From Treponema sp. (GTDB taxonomy: Bacteria > Spirochaetota > Spirochaetia > Treponematales > Treponemataceae), in the NCBI GenBank assembly GCA_016286535.1, contig JAEESZ010000013.1, forward strand, positions 1-60,590: DNA of 60,590 nt. Reading direction: 5' to 3'. This document shows positions 1-8,298 of the stretch, in pieces. Below the pieces are notes generated by a model that worked only from the letters and a program-made list of their open reading frames with translations, was not told the origin of the DNA and ran no database searches. The translations under genes were made by a program, and so were the position numbers. How positions within the stretch are numbered: the stretch's first letter is position 1; each line of letters begins with the position of its first letter.

Positions 1-88
1 CAAGAAGTCTATGATCAAACAGGTTTCCGGCACTTGCAATAGAGCTTAATAAGAATAAGGTAGAAATAAAAGTAATTAGTCTTTTCAT
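1..88 (-). CDS. Secreted protein, N-terminal fragment (cut by window edge)
   Basis: Only the first 29 codons are inside the window. The ATG lies at 88..86 on the minus strand, preceded by a strong AAGGAGGAG ribosome binding site that overlaps the stop codon of the lipoprotein gene at 99. The peptide starts MKRLITFISTLFLLSSIASA: two basic residues, a hydrophobic core and an A-S-A signal peptidase I site followed by GN. No lipobox cysteine is visible, so this should be an exported, non-lipidated protein. The 10-bp gap to the upstream 852-aa lipoprotein gene suggests one operon and a related envelope role. The function cannot be read from this fragment. Confidence 0.75.
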   Translation of the reverse strand, partial: MKRLITFISTLFLLSSIASAGNLFDHRLL

Positions 89-98
89 AAACTCCTCC

Positions 99-2657
99 TT
101 ACTGGAAATTTAATGGCAGTGTTCCGTTAGTTTTAATTCCGACAACAACATTGGTTGCCAGACCTACTTTACTTGGTATATATAAGTTTCCCTGAGGAAT
201 ATTTATGTTAAGACTTGGCTGTAAAGGATAAGTCTTCATCAAATCTGCAGGATCCAGGCTTATTGTGTCTGAAGAAAGCTTAAAGGAGTCATTCAGAATA
301 TAATCACCTGTAAAGTTCCCTGCGTCATCTGTTTGTGGAATTGTAATTGCAAATCTTATAGGACTGTCACTTCCAAAAGGTTTTTTACGCAGATTGTATG
401 TCAAAGAAACATTGTCAATAACACCAAGGAACTTATCTAAAGTTTCATTTGAAGGAGCCTCTGAGCGATTTAATAAATCCCAGTTTGGATCTGTACGATC
501 TAGACCTGAATAAAGGTTTAATGCATCTATAGACAAGTCCTTTGCAACAGTAAAATCAAAAGGAAGAACCAGCATGGCACTTAAACTGATGTTACTGCTT
601 CCGTCTGTTAAGGCGGTATCCGCTGCAGTTACGTCAGGATCACTCTGGTAAGTTGGATTTACAAGTACAATTGGATTCATATCTTCTGCAGAGAAAGCAA
701 GCTCATAATCTACATCAAGAGAAGAACCTGAAGTTGCACCATTAATTAATGAAGCAAAATCTGTAGAGGTAACATCAAAAGAAGCAATATTTGTTATAAC
801 TTCGTTAGCTTCATTAAACTCAAGCACAGGTCTTGTTGAAGAAGCAAGTGTACCGTCTTCTGTAGAACTTCCTAAAAGATAAACCGGAGAAGAACCGGTA
901 CTTGCACTAATAGTTCCTGTAAACTTTGCACCTGAAAGAACAGATGGTAACTGGCAGAAAATATAAACTGGAAGAGATTTTATTTTAATGTTTCCAGAGA
1001 AAGCTTCACCATTGTTTATCTGATCTTCTGTAAATAAAAGTGAGTCTACAGAAGAGAAGATTGATGATAAATCAAAGCCGGTTTCAAGATTTCCGGTCTG
1101 TGGTGCTGAAGCCAGGGCAGAAGGATCAATTGCAATTTTGAACCATTCAAAGACCGGCTGAATATTAAGGTCGATAGAATAATCCTGACCACATTCTACG
1201 CTTGTAAGGGTAAGTGTTTTGTCTGTATCATCATAACCTGGAAGAAGAAGGTCTGCAGAAAAATCTACCTTGGTTCCGCTTGTAATAACAGATTTATGAT
1301 AGTCTGTTCCAAGTTCTTCGTCCTTATCTGTACTTAAGTAATCTACTGTTTTATTTAAAACTGATTTAGCAGCAGTATCATCAATACCAAGGAAGCTGGA
1401 AACTACATTTTCCATTTTAATGTCGTTACCAGTAGGCAGGTTTGTTGTACAGCTGATGCTTATTCCACTTGGTTTCCAGATGATATAATCAATCATTGTA
1501 GTTGCTTCTTCTGGAAGTTCATAATCAAAAGACTGAGAAGCTGAATAAGATTCACCTAAAGAAATTTTTGCTGAGCTGAAAGAATCAATTTTTACAGCAA
1601 GCTTAATTTCAGGATTTCCATCTGTAAAGGTGATTGTTGCATTATTAAAGGAAACAGAGAAACTTCCTGCAAGGCTAATATCTTCAGGCTCTAAAACCTT
1701 ACCAGCAAGAGAATTACTTCCGTTTGTAAAGCTTAAGTCAAGACCACCGGTAATATTTCCGCTTATACTTGCACTTACACCAGACCAGCCATCTGGTGTT
1801 TCAACCTGTGAAGTAAGGGTTCCGCTGCCAATTGTACATGAAACGAGTGCATCTGAAGCAGGAATAGAGAAAGTTGTATTTATATTTTTAGAAATTGTAT
1901 TGCTTAAAGTAAGACCGCTTGTTTGTTTAACCTGACTTGATGAGTCAATTATTGCATAATAATCAATTCCATCTGAATCTGAGAAAGAAATAGTCATTCC
2001 ACTTTTGTGCAGTTTTGTTCCGCCAGGAATTGTAATCTTTGTTGTACCATTATTAAAGGTACCTTTCAGTTCTGTACCATCCTTTAAGGTAAGGGTAACT
2101 GTTGTACCATTCTGGAAGGCGCCGGAAACAGTAAGAGAACCGCTTGAGTATTCAATATAATTAAAATCACAGCCGTCTTCCATAAGGAAGGAAAGACTTC
2201 CTTCTCCTGACTGTCCCTGGAAACTAACAAGGGCATTAATCATAGAGTTAATATCTGATAATGATATTTCCTGAGAAAACTCTTCATTTACTTCCGGAAT
2301 TGTTACAGAAGTTCCAATACTCATGTTTGAAAGAGAAGAAGAAAGGTCTATAGACTCAAGATAGGAACTGAAATCAAGAGGGATTTCCTGTAACTGCATA
2401 TCCATAAGAAGCTCAAACTTATCTGCGGCTCCGTTAGGATTGTAGTTATAAATTGACATTCCTTCGGCACCGGAAGAAAGGTTTGAAGAAAGCTGCTCGG
2501 CAGAAAAATACTGGCTCAAATCTAAATCTATATCTGCAATAGTAAATTTGTAATCTGCCTCAGTTTTAACTTCGACTCCAGAAGGAACTGCAAAATTATC
2601 ACAAGAAAATAGTATAAATGAACTTAATAAAACGGCTAATAAAGTATATTTTTTCAT
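99..2657 (-). CDS. Large beta-rich surface/periplasmic lipoprotein (852 aa)
   Basis: The N-terminus is a lipoprotein signal: KK, a hydrophobic core and the lipobox LFSC with Cys19 as the expected lipidated residue. The mature part is rich in Ser, Thr, Gly, Asp and Asn, with repeated stretches alternating hydrophobic and polar residues (for example TTVTLTLKDGTELKGTFNNG near residue 190), typical of beta-sandwich or beta-helix folds. I do not recognise a named family or any catalytic motif. The start is fixed by the lipobox and by the GGAGGGC ribosome binding site just upstream. It has its own promoter with a large inverted repeat and is followed after 10 bp by a secreted-protein gene. By analogy with treponemal lipoproteins it is probably an outer-envelope protein; this is inference. 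Confidence 0.7.
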   Translation of the reverse strand: MKKYTLLAVLLSSFILFSCDNFAVPSGVEVKTEADYKFTIADIDLDLSQYFSAEQLSSNLSSGAEGMSIYNYNPNGAADKFELLMDMQLQEIPLDFSSYLESIDLSSSLSNMSIGTSVTIPEVNEEFSQEISLSDINSMINALVSFQGQSGEGSLSFLMEDGCDFNYIEYSSGSLTVSGAFQNGTTVTLTLKDGTELKGTFNNGTTKITIPGGTKLHKSGMTISFSDSDGIDYYAIIDSSSQVKQTSGLTLSNTISKNINTTFSIPASDALVSCTIGSGTLTSQVETPDGWSGVSASISGNITGGLDLSFTNGSNSLAGKVLEPEDISLAGSFSVSFNNATITFTDGNPEIKLAVKIDSFSSAKISLGESYSASQSFDYELPEEATTMIDYIIWKPSGISISCTTNLPTGNDIKMENVVSSFLGIDDTAAKSVLNKTVDYLSTDKDEELGTDYHKSVITSGTKVDFSADLLLPGYDDTDKTLTLTSVECGQDYSIDLNIQPVFEWFKIAIDPSALASAPQTGNLETGFDLSSIFSSVDSLLFTEDQINNGEAFSGNIKIKSLPVYIFCQLPSVLSGAKFTGTISASTGSSPVYLLGSSTEDGTLASSTRPVLEFNEANEVITNIASFDVTSTDFASLINGATSGSSLDVDYELAFSAEDMNPIVLVNPTYQSDPDVTAADTALTDGSSNISLSAMLVLPFDFTVAKDLSIDALNLYSGLDRTDPNWDLLNRSEAPSNETLDKFLGVIDNVSLTYNLRKKPFGSDSPIRFAITIPQTDDAGNFTGDYILNDSFKLSSDTISLDPADLMKTYPLQPSLNINIPQGNLYIPSKVGLATNVVVGIKTNGTLPLNFQ

Positions 2658-2688
2658 TTTGCCCTCCGTATAATCATTACTATAAATA

Positions 2689-2752
2689 ATTTATACTCCA
2701 TTTCGTTACGGTTAATTCAAATGGAGTATAAATCTTAATTACTATTTGTCAA
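2689..2752 (-). promoter_or_regulatory. Promoter with 15-bp inverted repeat (operator) for the 852-aa lipoprotein
   Basis: On the minus strand a TTGACA -35 (2752..2747) and a TATACT -10 (2730..2725) are separated by 16 bp. A perfect inverted repeat with arms at 2689-2703 and 2719-2733 (ATTTATACTCCATTT and its complement, 15-nt centre) covers the -10 and the start region. There is no T-run after it, so it does not look like a terminator of tex. The placement fits a repressor operator, or a 5'-UTR hairpin if transcription starts in the left arm. A CGGAGGGC ribosome binding site follows downstream. Confidence 0.6.
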
Positions 2753-2763
2753 CTTATATTTTA

Positions 2764-5136
2764 TTACTTTTTTAACAATGCTGCAAAAGGATTATAACTC
2801 ATTCCGTCATCATCATTTCTTGAGTAAGACCTGTTTTGACGCTGTGAGTCATTTCTTGGAGCTGAGCCCTTTTTAACAACTACAACGCGCTTTCCGCCGT
2901 TTGAAGAAGAGCCTGCAGCTGGTCTTGAAGATGACTTCTGGCCTGTTCCTGCACGTCCTGCAGCATCACTCTTAAGGGAAAGACTGATACGTCTTCTGTC
3001 TGTATCAAGCTCAAGAATTGTAAATTCGTGAATATCACCTACTTTTACAACTTCCATTGGATCGCTTACAAAAGTATCGGATAATTCTGAAACATGGATT
3101 AAACCTGTTTCATGTAAACCAATATCAACAAATGCGCCAAAATCTACTACGTTCTTAATTTTTCCAGTTACTTTCATACCCGGTTTTAAATCTTCGAACT
3201 GAACGACACCCTTCTGCATAATTGGAGCAGGATAACCTTCACGAGGGTCGCGGTTTGGTTTCTGTAATTCGTCTACAATATCTTTTACAGTTGATTCGCT
3301 GAGGCTGTATTTTTCTGCTACCTGTTTAATTAATTCTGCAGGAACCTTCTGTCCATTCTGAATTAATGGAAGAATTTCTCTGGCAGCATCGTAGTTTTCA
3401 GGATGAACCCAGGTATTATCGAGAGGATCATCACTTTCTGCAATCTTTAAGAAACCTGCACACTGTTCAAAGGCTTTTGGACCAAGACCAGGAACCTTTT
3501 TAAGTTCTTCGCGGCTCTTGATTTTTCCGTTTGCATCGCGGTAGGCAACAATCTTCTTTGCAGTTGTTGTATTAATTCCAGATACATATTTTAAGAGCAT
3601 GTATGAGGCGGTGTTGAGATTTACACCAACATTATTTACAACCGAACCAACAACTTCATCAAGCTGTTCTGCAAGTTTTTTCTGATTTACATCGTGCTGG
3701 TAAAGGCCAACACCAATTGCCTTAGGGTCAATTTTTACAAGTTCTGCAAGAGGATCCTGCAAACGTCTTCCCATAGAAATTGCACCACGAACCATAACAT
3801 CCAGGTCAGGGAATTCTTCTGTTGCAACAGGAGAAGCTGAATATACAGAAGCTCCAGATTCATCTACAACTGTGTATTTTACATCTGAAGAAGCGTAATT
3901 TTCGCTGATTACCTTTGCTACAATTTCCTGAACTTCGTGAGAACCGGTTCCGTTTCCTACGGCAACCACCTGAATATCATACTTGTCAATTGCATCGTTA
4001 ATTAAATCATAAGCTTCTTTAGGATTAATTTCCTGATAGATTTTAAAGAAGCCAAGATATTTTCCGGTTTCATCAAGGGCGGCACATTTTGTACCGTTAC
4101 GGTAACCAGGGTCAACTCCAAGAACGCGGCTTCCCTTAATTGGCTGAGTCATTAAAAGATTCTTAAGGTTTTCGCTGAAGATTCCAATTCCGTGTTCATC
4201 TGCTTGGTCTGCTTCATCGCTGCGGATTTCGCGTACAACAGCAGGGCTTAAAAGTCTTACAACGCCGTCTTCAATAGCATCTTTGTGATAGTGATTGTTG
4301 ATTACAACCTTTTTCTGTAAAAGTGCAACAGCTGAATCTACATCTACATCAATGCTGACTGTAAGGGCTTCTTCGCGTTCTGCACGGTTAATGGCAAGAA
4401 TTCTGTGTGGTTTTACCTGATTCAATGGTTCTGAATAGTCCCAGTACATCTGGTAGGTAGAAACCTTCTGTGCCTGTTCTTCTGTCTGTCCTTCCGGAAC
4501 AATACCCTTTGTTACAATGTTTCCAGTCTTTAAGTATAAATCGTGAATTGCTTCGCGGTTAGAAATTTCCTGGCTTACGCGCTCTGCAATAATATCTTTT
4601 GCACCATTGAGGGCATCCTGTGCGCTTTCTACATTTAAGGCAGGGTCTTCGTTATCTGTTTTGATGTATTTTTCTGCTTCTTTTTCAATTTTAGCATCAT
4701 CCATCTGAAGCATGGCGTCTGCAAGTGGTTCAAGGCCCTTTTCTGCGGCAAGCATACCGCGGGTCTTCTTCTTCTTTTTGAAGGGAGCCCATAAGTCTTC
4801 GAGAGCAGTCAAAGTTGTGGCATCCATAATTGCCTGATAGAGAGTTTCTGTAAGTTTACCCTGAGCAAAAACACCCTTTACAATTTCGAGTCTGCGCTCT
4901 TCCAGATTGTGATAAGATTTATAAAGATGATCGCATTCGCGAACCTGAACTTCATCCAGATTATCAGTTTTATCTTTTCTATAACGGCTGATAAATGCAA
5001 CAGTACAACCCTCTTCAAAAAGAGTTATTACTGCGTTTACCTGTGAAATGCGGATATTAAGTTCATCCGCAATCTTTTTCATGATGTCAACTTCGTTGAC
5101 TTTTAAAGCTTCAATTGATTCTTGTGTAAATTCCAT
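2764..5136 (-). CDS. tex: Tex family RNA-binding transcription accessory protein
   Basis: A cytoplasmic nucleic-acid-binding protein of the Tex/YhgF family. The domain order matches: an N-terminal helical Tex region (1-330), a YqgF/RNase H-like domain beginning near VLGVDPGYRNGT (about 338), helix-hairpin-helix repeats (YVSGINTTTAKKIV and VPGLGPKAFEQCAGF, about 517-565), and a C-terminal S1 domain (GMKVTGKIKNVVDFGAFVDI, about 653-722). A low-complexity basic Ser/Arg/Gly tail follows the S1 domain. The length of 790 aa is normal (about 720-790). It lies 30 bp downstream of the PilZ-like gene, so the two may be co-transcribed. No clear Shine-Dalgarno precedes the ATG; an AATAAT hexamer 6 nt upstream is a weak leaderless-type signal. 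Known Tex proteins affect transcription and virulence-gene expression; the exact role here is unknown. Confidence 0.93.
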   Translation of the reverse strand: MEFTQESIEALKVNEVDIMKKIADELNIRISQVNAVITLFEEGCTVAFISRYRKDKTDNLDEVQVRECDHLYKSYHNLEERRLEIVKGVFAQGKLTETLYQAIMDATTLTALEDLWAPFKKKKKTRGMLAAEKGLEPLADAMLQMDDAKIEKEAEKYIKTDNEDPALNVESAQDALNGAKDIIAERVSQEISNREAIHDLYLKTGNIVTKGIVPEGQTEEQAQKVSTYQMYWDYSEPLNQVKPHRILAINRAEREEALTVSIDVDVDSAVALLQKKVVINNHYHKDAIEDGVVRLLSPAVVREIRSDEADQADEHGIGIFSENLKNLLMTQPIKGSRVLGVDPGYRNGTKCAALDETGKYLGFFKIYQEINPKEAYDLINDAIDKYDIQVVAVGNGTGSHEVQEIVAKVISENYASSDVKYTVVDESGASVYSASPVATEEFPDLDVMVRGAISMGRRLQDPLAELVKIDPKAIGVGLYQHDVNQKKLAEQLDEVVGSVVNNVGVNLNTASYMLLKYVSGINTTTAKKIVAYRDANGKIKSREELKKVPGLGPKAFEQCAGFLKIAESDDPLDNTWVHPENYDAAREILPLIQNGQKVPAELIKQVAEKYSLSESTVKDIVDELQKPNRDPREGYPAPIMQKGVVQFEDLKPGMKVTGKIKNVVDFGAFVDIGLHETGLIHVSELSDTFVSDPMEVVKVGDIHEFTILELDTDRRRISLSLKSDAAGRAGTGQKSSSRPAAGSSSNGGKRVVVVKKGSAPRNDSQRQNRSYSRNDDDGMSYNPFAALLKK

Positions 5137-5166
5137 AGTCTTATTATTTTACGAAAAAAACGTGAT

Positions 5167-6072
5167 TTAGTCATCAGGATTAAGGCCAACAAACTCTTCG
5201 CCGTCTTCGCTATCAGAAAGAGGGCTTCCTTCGGTCATCTGCTTCATAATTGAGTTAAAATTGTAGTTCATAAGATTGTAAATAGCAGAAGTTAAGAGTT
5301 GTTTTATTCTTGGCTCAAGGCCTGAACCACCCATTGCGGAAACAAAGGCAAAAATATAGAGGGTACCGGCTTCAGTTTTTCGGGAAAGCACCATAATTGC
5401 GTCCGAAGTAAAGAGGAAACCCTTTAAATTTATATGAAGATTTGACAATTTTTCGTAAGCCTGTAAATGCAAATCATCATCGTCTGCAGTTACAATAGAA
5501 AAATGTGAGCTGCTTATATCCTGTAAAGTTCCGCTGTAAGGAACTCCGTTGTGGGTAACTGAATAGGTACAGGCTTTTGTACAGATTGCACGTATGTTCT
5601 TTCGCCTTCCCTGGGCCTGATTTGCCGCAAGAATATGACCTATAATGTTAAAGTTTATTTTTTTCTGATATTCCAGTTGTATGCAGCCACACTGAACTCC
5701 AAGATCAAAAAGATACTTTCGTTCAATTCTCTTTTTTTCTTCAAGTGTAGGACGTTTTGTATAAAAAACACCAATAAGAACTCTTTCGCCATAATCAATA
5801 CGAATTCTTCTTATAATTTCGTACCAGTCAAATTCTTCGGGAACAAAGTCAATGTTAAAAAATAAAATTGTATCCTTAAAGAGAGAGAGAATAACTTCTA
5901 ATTTTTTTTCGATTGTTACGCGCTTATCGTATTCAATAAAATAGCCTTCATAGCCAAGCGCAAAATAGTCTTCAAGGAAGGTCCTTGGAAACAGAGATGT
6001 ATCTGGCGTTATAAAAAAAGTTTTCCTTCCAGTTACAATTTCGTTAATCGAAATACCCAAACTCAACCTCAC
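5167..6072 (-). CDS. PilZ-like domain protein with N-terminal extension
   Basis: A 301-aa predicted cytoplasmic protein. The first 150 residues alternate beta strands and helices (for example DTILFFNIDFVPEEFDW), suggesting a receiver-like alpha/beta domain, although no phospho-acceptor pattern is clear. Around residues 155-190 it has RKNIR followed about 25 residues later by DISSSH, which matches the PilZ RxxxR...DxSxxG pattern for cyclic di-GMP except that the final Gly is His. Cyclic di-GMP binding is therefore possible but not assured. The C-terminus is acidic. Start choice is open: GTG at 6072 has no ribosome binding site, whereas TTG at 6060 has GAGG six bases upstream. It lies directly upstream of tex. 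Confidence 0.6.
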   Translation of the reverse strand: MRLSLGISINEIVTGRKTFFITPDTSLFPRTFLEDYFALGYEGYFIEYDKRVTIEKKLEVILSLFKDTILFFNIDFVPEEFDWYEIIRRIRIDYGERVLIGVFYTKRPTLEEKKRIERKYLFDLGVQCGCIQLEYQKKINFNIIGHILAANQAQGRRKNIRAICTKACTYSVTHNGVPYSGTLQDISSSHFSIVTADDDDLHLQAYEKLSNLHINLKGFLFTSDAIMVLSRKTEAGTLYIFAFVSAMGGSGLEPRIKQLLTSAIYNLMNYNFNSIMKQMTEGSPLSDSEDGEEFVGLNPDD

Positions 6073-6171
6073 AAAAAAAGATTCACAGATAAGAAACTCA
6101 ATCCAAAAACTTATTAACGAATCAAAAAACTTTTACTATAACTGTTTAAGTATAATATATATTTTAAATAA

Positions 6172-6246
6172 ATGCCAATAACAAAAGATAGAGGAAAGTC
6201 TTTATTATTTAAACAATACGTCGAGTCAAGGCACGCTCACGCTTAA
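6172..6246 (+). CDS. Possible 24-aa small ORF
   Basis: The 170-bp gap between the PilZ-like gene and the symporter holds a short rightward ORF starting MPITKDRGKSLLFKQYVESR and ending HAHA. A TATAAT hexamer sits at 6151-6156, 15 nt before the ATG. There is no clear ribosome binding site, and the stop overlaps the end of the convergent symporter gene. It may be chance; conservation in relatives would decide. Confidence 0.18.
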   Translation: MPITKDRGKSLLFKQYVESRHAHA

Positions 6247-7478
6247 ATAAAATGCTGTATTCTGTGGTGCTCAATCATCTTTGTTTTTACTGCAACAATG
6301 TAAGTTCCAAACATTGCTGTTATGGTGTCAAAAACTGTTGCAAAGGAACAGATGATAAGGGCAGCCGGTTTAAGCAGAAGGAAGCTTGTCTCAAAACCTC
6401 TTGCATATTTTGTGCAGAGTATTGTGAGCAGGATGAAGGCTCCGCCGGAAGGGATGCCGCCGAGGAGGAAGGAGAGTCCAAAAGAAACGGCAAAAATCCA
6501 GAGAATATCAACAAATGGTATGCTTAAACTGGAATAAGAACGCCAGATAAGGATAAAGCCGATTGTAGTTACCAGGGCTGAACCACCACGGGCAAAAATA
6601 GAAAAGAGCGGGAAGGAGAAGCCACCGCAGCGTCGTCTGATTCCAAGACTTTCTTTTCCGTGGCGGATTGTTAATGGTAAAACAAGATTTGCATCTCCGC
6701 TTATTAAAGAAAGGAAAGCTGGTGCAATACTTGCGTATAAAACTCTATATGGATGAGGGTCGTGGCAAAGGTAACGGATGATTAAAGGATAAATTACCCC
6801 CACAACTAAAATAAGATCTACAAGGAACATAATAATCATTGGGGTATAAATACCGGTCATGATGATTGACTTAAAAGATAGGGTCCAGTTGCACATAATT
6901 GCAATACATAAAACGGACATTACTTCGGTAAAGAATACTGCAATGTTATAAAAAAGCTTTGACAGTGAGTCTGCAAGGGAGAATACTGGCTTAAAAAGTG
7001 TTGTTTCTACGTTTACTGCACTTTCCCAGCCAATAAGGGCTCCAAAAAGGAAGGTTACCAGAAGGAAAGATCCTTCTTTTAATGCATCAAAGGCAGAAAA
7101 TGGGAATAATGACAAAATCATATTCTTAATACCAAGATCAAAGGAATCTGTGGCCATATCAACGGTAATTGGAATACGTGGAAGCTTTACAATAAGAATT
7201 GAAAGAATTCCAATTAAAGTTAATAAGAGAGATGAAAGAATTATAATTGAAAAAGTCCACAAAGATGTTCTTAAGATTAACTTTGAAGAACGTAATTTGT
7301 TAAAGGCTACAATTGTTGTAAAAAATAAAAGAGGAACAACAACATATCTTCCAATATGTACAACTAAGTCATTTAAGAATGCTAAAACAGAGGCCATTGA
7401 AGGACTGTCTAAAGGAAGGATTAAGGCAACTACTAAACCTATTGCAATTCCAATTAAATATTTTACCCAAACTTTCAT
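6243..7478 (-). CDS. Dicarboxylate/amino acid:cation symporter (DAACS family)
   Basis: An inner-membrane secondary transporter of the GltP/SstT/DctA superfamily, 411 aa with about 8-10 hydrophobic segments. The C-terminal half carries the family-type core: GDANLVLPLTIRHGKESLGI, then a Gly/Ser-rich re-entrant loop (FARGGSALVTTIGF) and a conserved GGIPSGGAFIL segment. The length fits the family (400-440 aa). Substrates are probably C4-dicarboxylates, glutamate/aspartate or serine/threonine with Na+ or H+; the exact substrate cannot be read. No Shine-Dalgarno precedes the ATG; a TGATATAAT extended -10 ends 9 nt upstream, implying a leader of only about 2 nt. It is divergent from the 243-aa protein at 7537. 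Confidence 0.85.
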   Translation of the reverse strand: MKVWVKYLIGIAIGLVVALILPLDSPSMASVLAFLNDLVVHIGRYVVVPLLFFTTIVAFNKLRSSKLILRTSLWTFSIIILSSLLLTLIGILSILIVKLPRIPITVDMATDSFDLGIKNMILSLFPFSAFDALKEGSFLLVTFLFGALIGWESAVNVETTLFKPVFSLADSLSKLFYNIAVFFTEVMSVLCIAIMCNWTLSFKSIIMTGIYTPMIIMFLVDLILVVGVIYPLIIRYLCHDPHPYRVLYASIAPAFLSLISGDANLVLPLTIRHGKESLGIRRRCGGFSFPLFSIFARGGSALVTTIGFILIWRSYSSLSIPFVDILWIFAVSFGLSFLLGGIPSGGAFILLTILCTKYARGFETSFLLLKPAALIICSFATVFDTITAMFGTYIVAVKTKMIEHHRIQHFI

Positions 7479-7536
7479 ATATAAGGCATTATATCATAAG
7501 GTAGATTGCCTTTCTAGACTATGTTATAATGTTAGT
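7479..7536. promoter_or_regulatory. Interleaved divergent promoters, both near-leaderless
   Basis: A 58-bp divergent gap. Rightward: -35-like TAGATT (7502-7507), 17-bp spacer, TATAAT (7525-7530) with TG extension, 6 nt to the ATG at 7537. Leftward: -35-like TAGAAA (7516..7511), 17-bp spacer, TATAAT (7493..7488) with TG extension, 9 nt to the ATG at 7478. Each -35 lies in the spacer of the other promoter. The -35 matches are weak (3 and 4 of 6); the extended -10 elements are strong. Confidence 0.55.
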
Positions 7537-8268
7537 ATGTATAATATTTTACTTATAGGAAAAGAACTTCCTGACTCCCTTAGCTTTTGTGAATCATTAA
7601 AAGAAAACAATAATCAGATTTTTACCTCTGCAAAAACAGATGCTGAAGCAATTCAATTTGAAGCAGAAAATATTTATGCTACTACCTGGAATAAGGCCTC
7701 TGCCGTTTCTGCCAGGACTTTTTTAATTAAAGCAGAAAATAAACTTGAAAAAATAGATCATGTAATTTTTTATTTTGATGCAGCCTTCCTTACTACAAAA
7801 TTCGACACTGACCGGAGCGAAGAATTAAGTTCAACAATTGACCAGCTTATTAATTCCTATCTCTTTACCAGCAGTGAATTGTTAAAAAGACTGGAACAGA
7901 AACAGGAAGCCGTTACTGTTACTTTTCTTGTAAGGGAATATCCTTCAAAATATGAGCTTTCTACCTCTTCCAGTAAGGGTGCAGGCCTGGTTCCCGCAAG
8001 TTCAATTGTAAGCATTGCCCAGGCTGCCTTTATGGCCATGGCAGAACATTTTTCTACCTGCGTTAATGATCATGATTACCTTTCTGTAATTCTTGCAAAA
8101 TGTCCATTTAACAACGAACTCTTTAAATCAGACAAAGCCCTGGCTCAATGGCTTTTAGAATGCTTTGCAAGTCTTTCTCAGTCAAAACACAGACAGACAG
8201 TAAAGCAGGCCGGCAGCTGGAACAAGGCCGGTTCAAAGCTTGCTTCAGGTTTTTCATTATTTAAATAG
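7537..8268 (+). CDS. Degenerate SDR/Rossmann-like protein, function unknown
   Basis: A 243-aa protein starting MYNILLIGKELPDS. The order of elements resembles a short-chain dehydrogenase: a first beta strand, a KIDHVIFYFDA-type strand in mid-protein, a VTVTFLV strand, and an ASSIVSIAQAAFMAMAEHF helix where SDRs carry the catalytic YxxxK. However, the glycine-rich NAD(P) motif and the Tyr/Lys pair are missing, so it is probably not an active dehydrogenase. The reading frame stays open upstream to 7150, but that part is antisense to the symporter and was dropped. The start is supported by a TATAAT 6 nt upstream with no Shine-Dalgarno, a leaderless arrangement. It is followed after 30 bp by the MgtC-like gene, probably in one operon. 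Confidence 0.6.
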   Translation: MYNILLIGKELPDSLSFCESLKENNNQIFTSAKTDAEAIQFEAENIYATTWNKASAVSARTFLIKAENKLEKIDHVIFYFDAAFLTTKFDTDRSEELSSTIDQLINSYLFTSSELLKRLEQKQEAVTVTFLVREYPSKYELSTSSSKGAGLVPASSIVSIAQAAFMAMAEHFSTCVNDHDYLSVILAKCPFNNELFKSDKALAQWLLECFASLSQSKHRQTVKQAGSWNKAGSKLASGFSLFK

Positions 8269-8298
8269 TAAATTGTTTTACGGGCCGGAGGGAGTTAT

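Noticed and set aside
6228..6243. GGCACGCTCACGC near the symporter end as a possible sigma-54 -24/-12 promoter
   Set aside because: GG to GC spacing is one base too short and no TTGC box is present; it lies within the end of a gene, facing no suitable target.
7150..7536. N-terminal extension of the 7537 gene
   Set aside because: It runs antisense through the symporter gene; the TATAAT at 7525 and the ATG at 7537 define the start.
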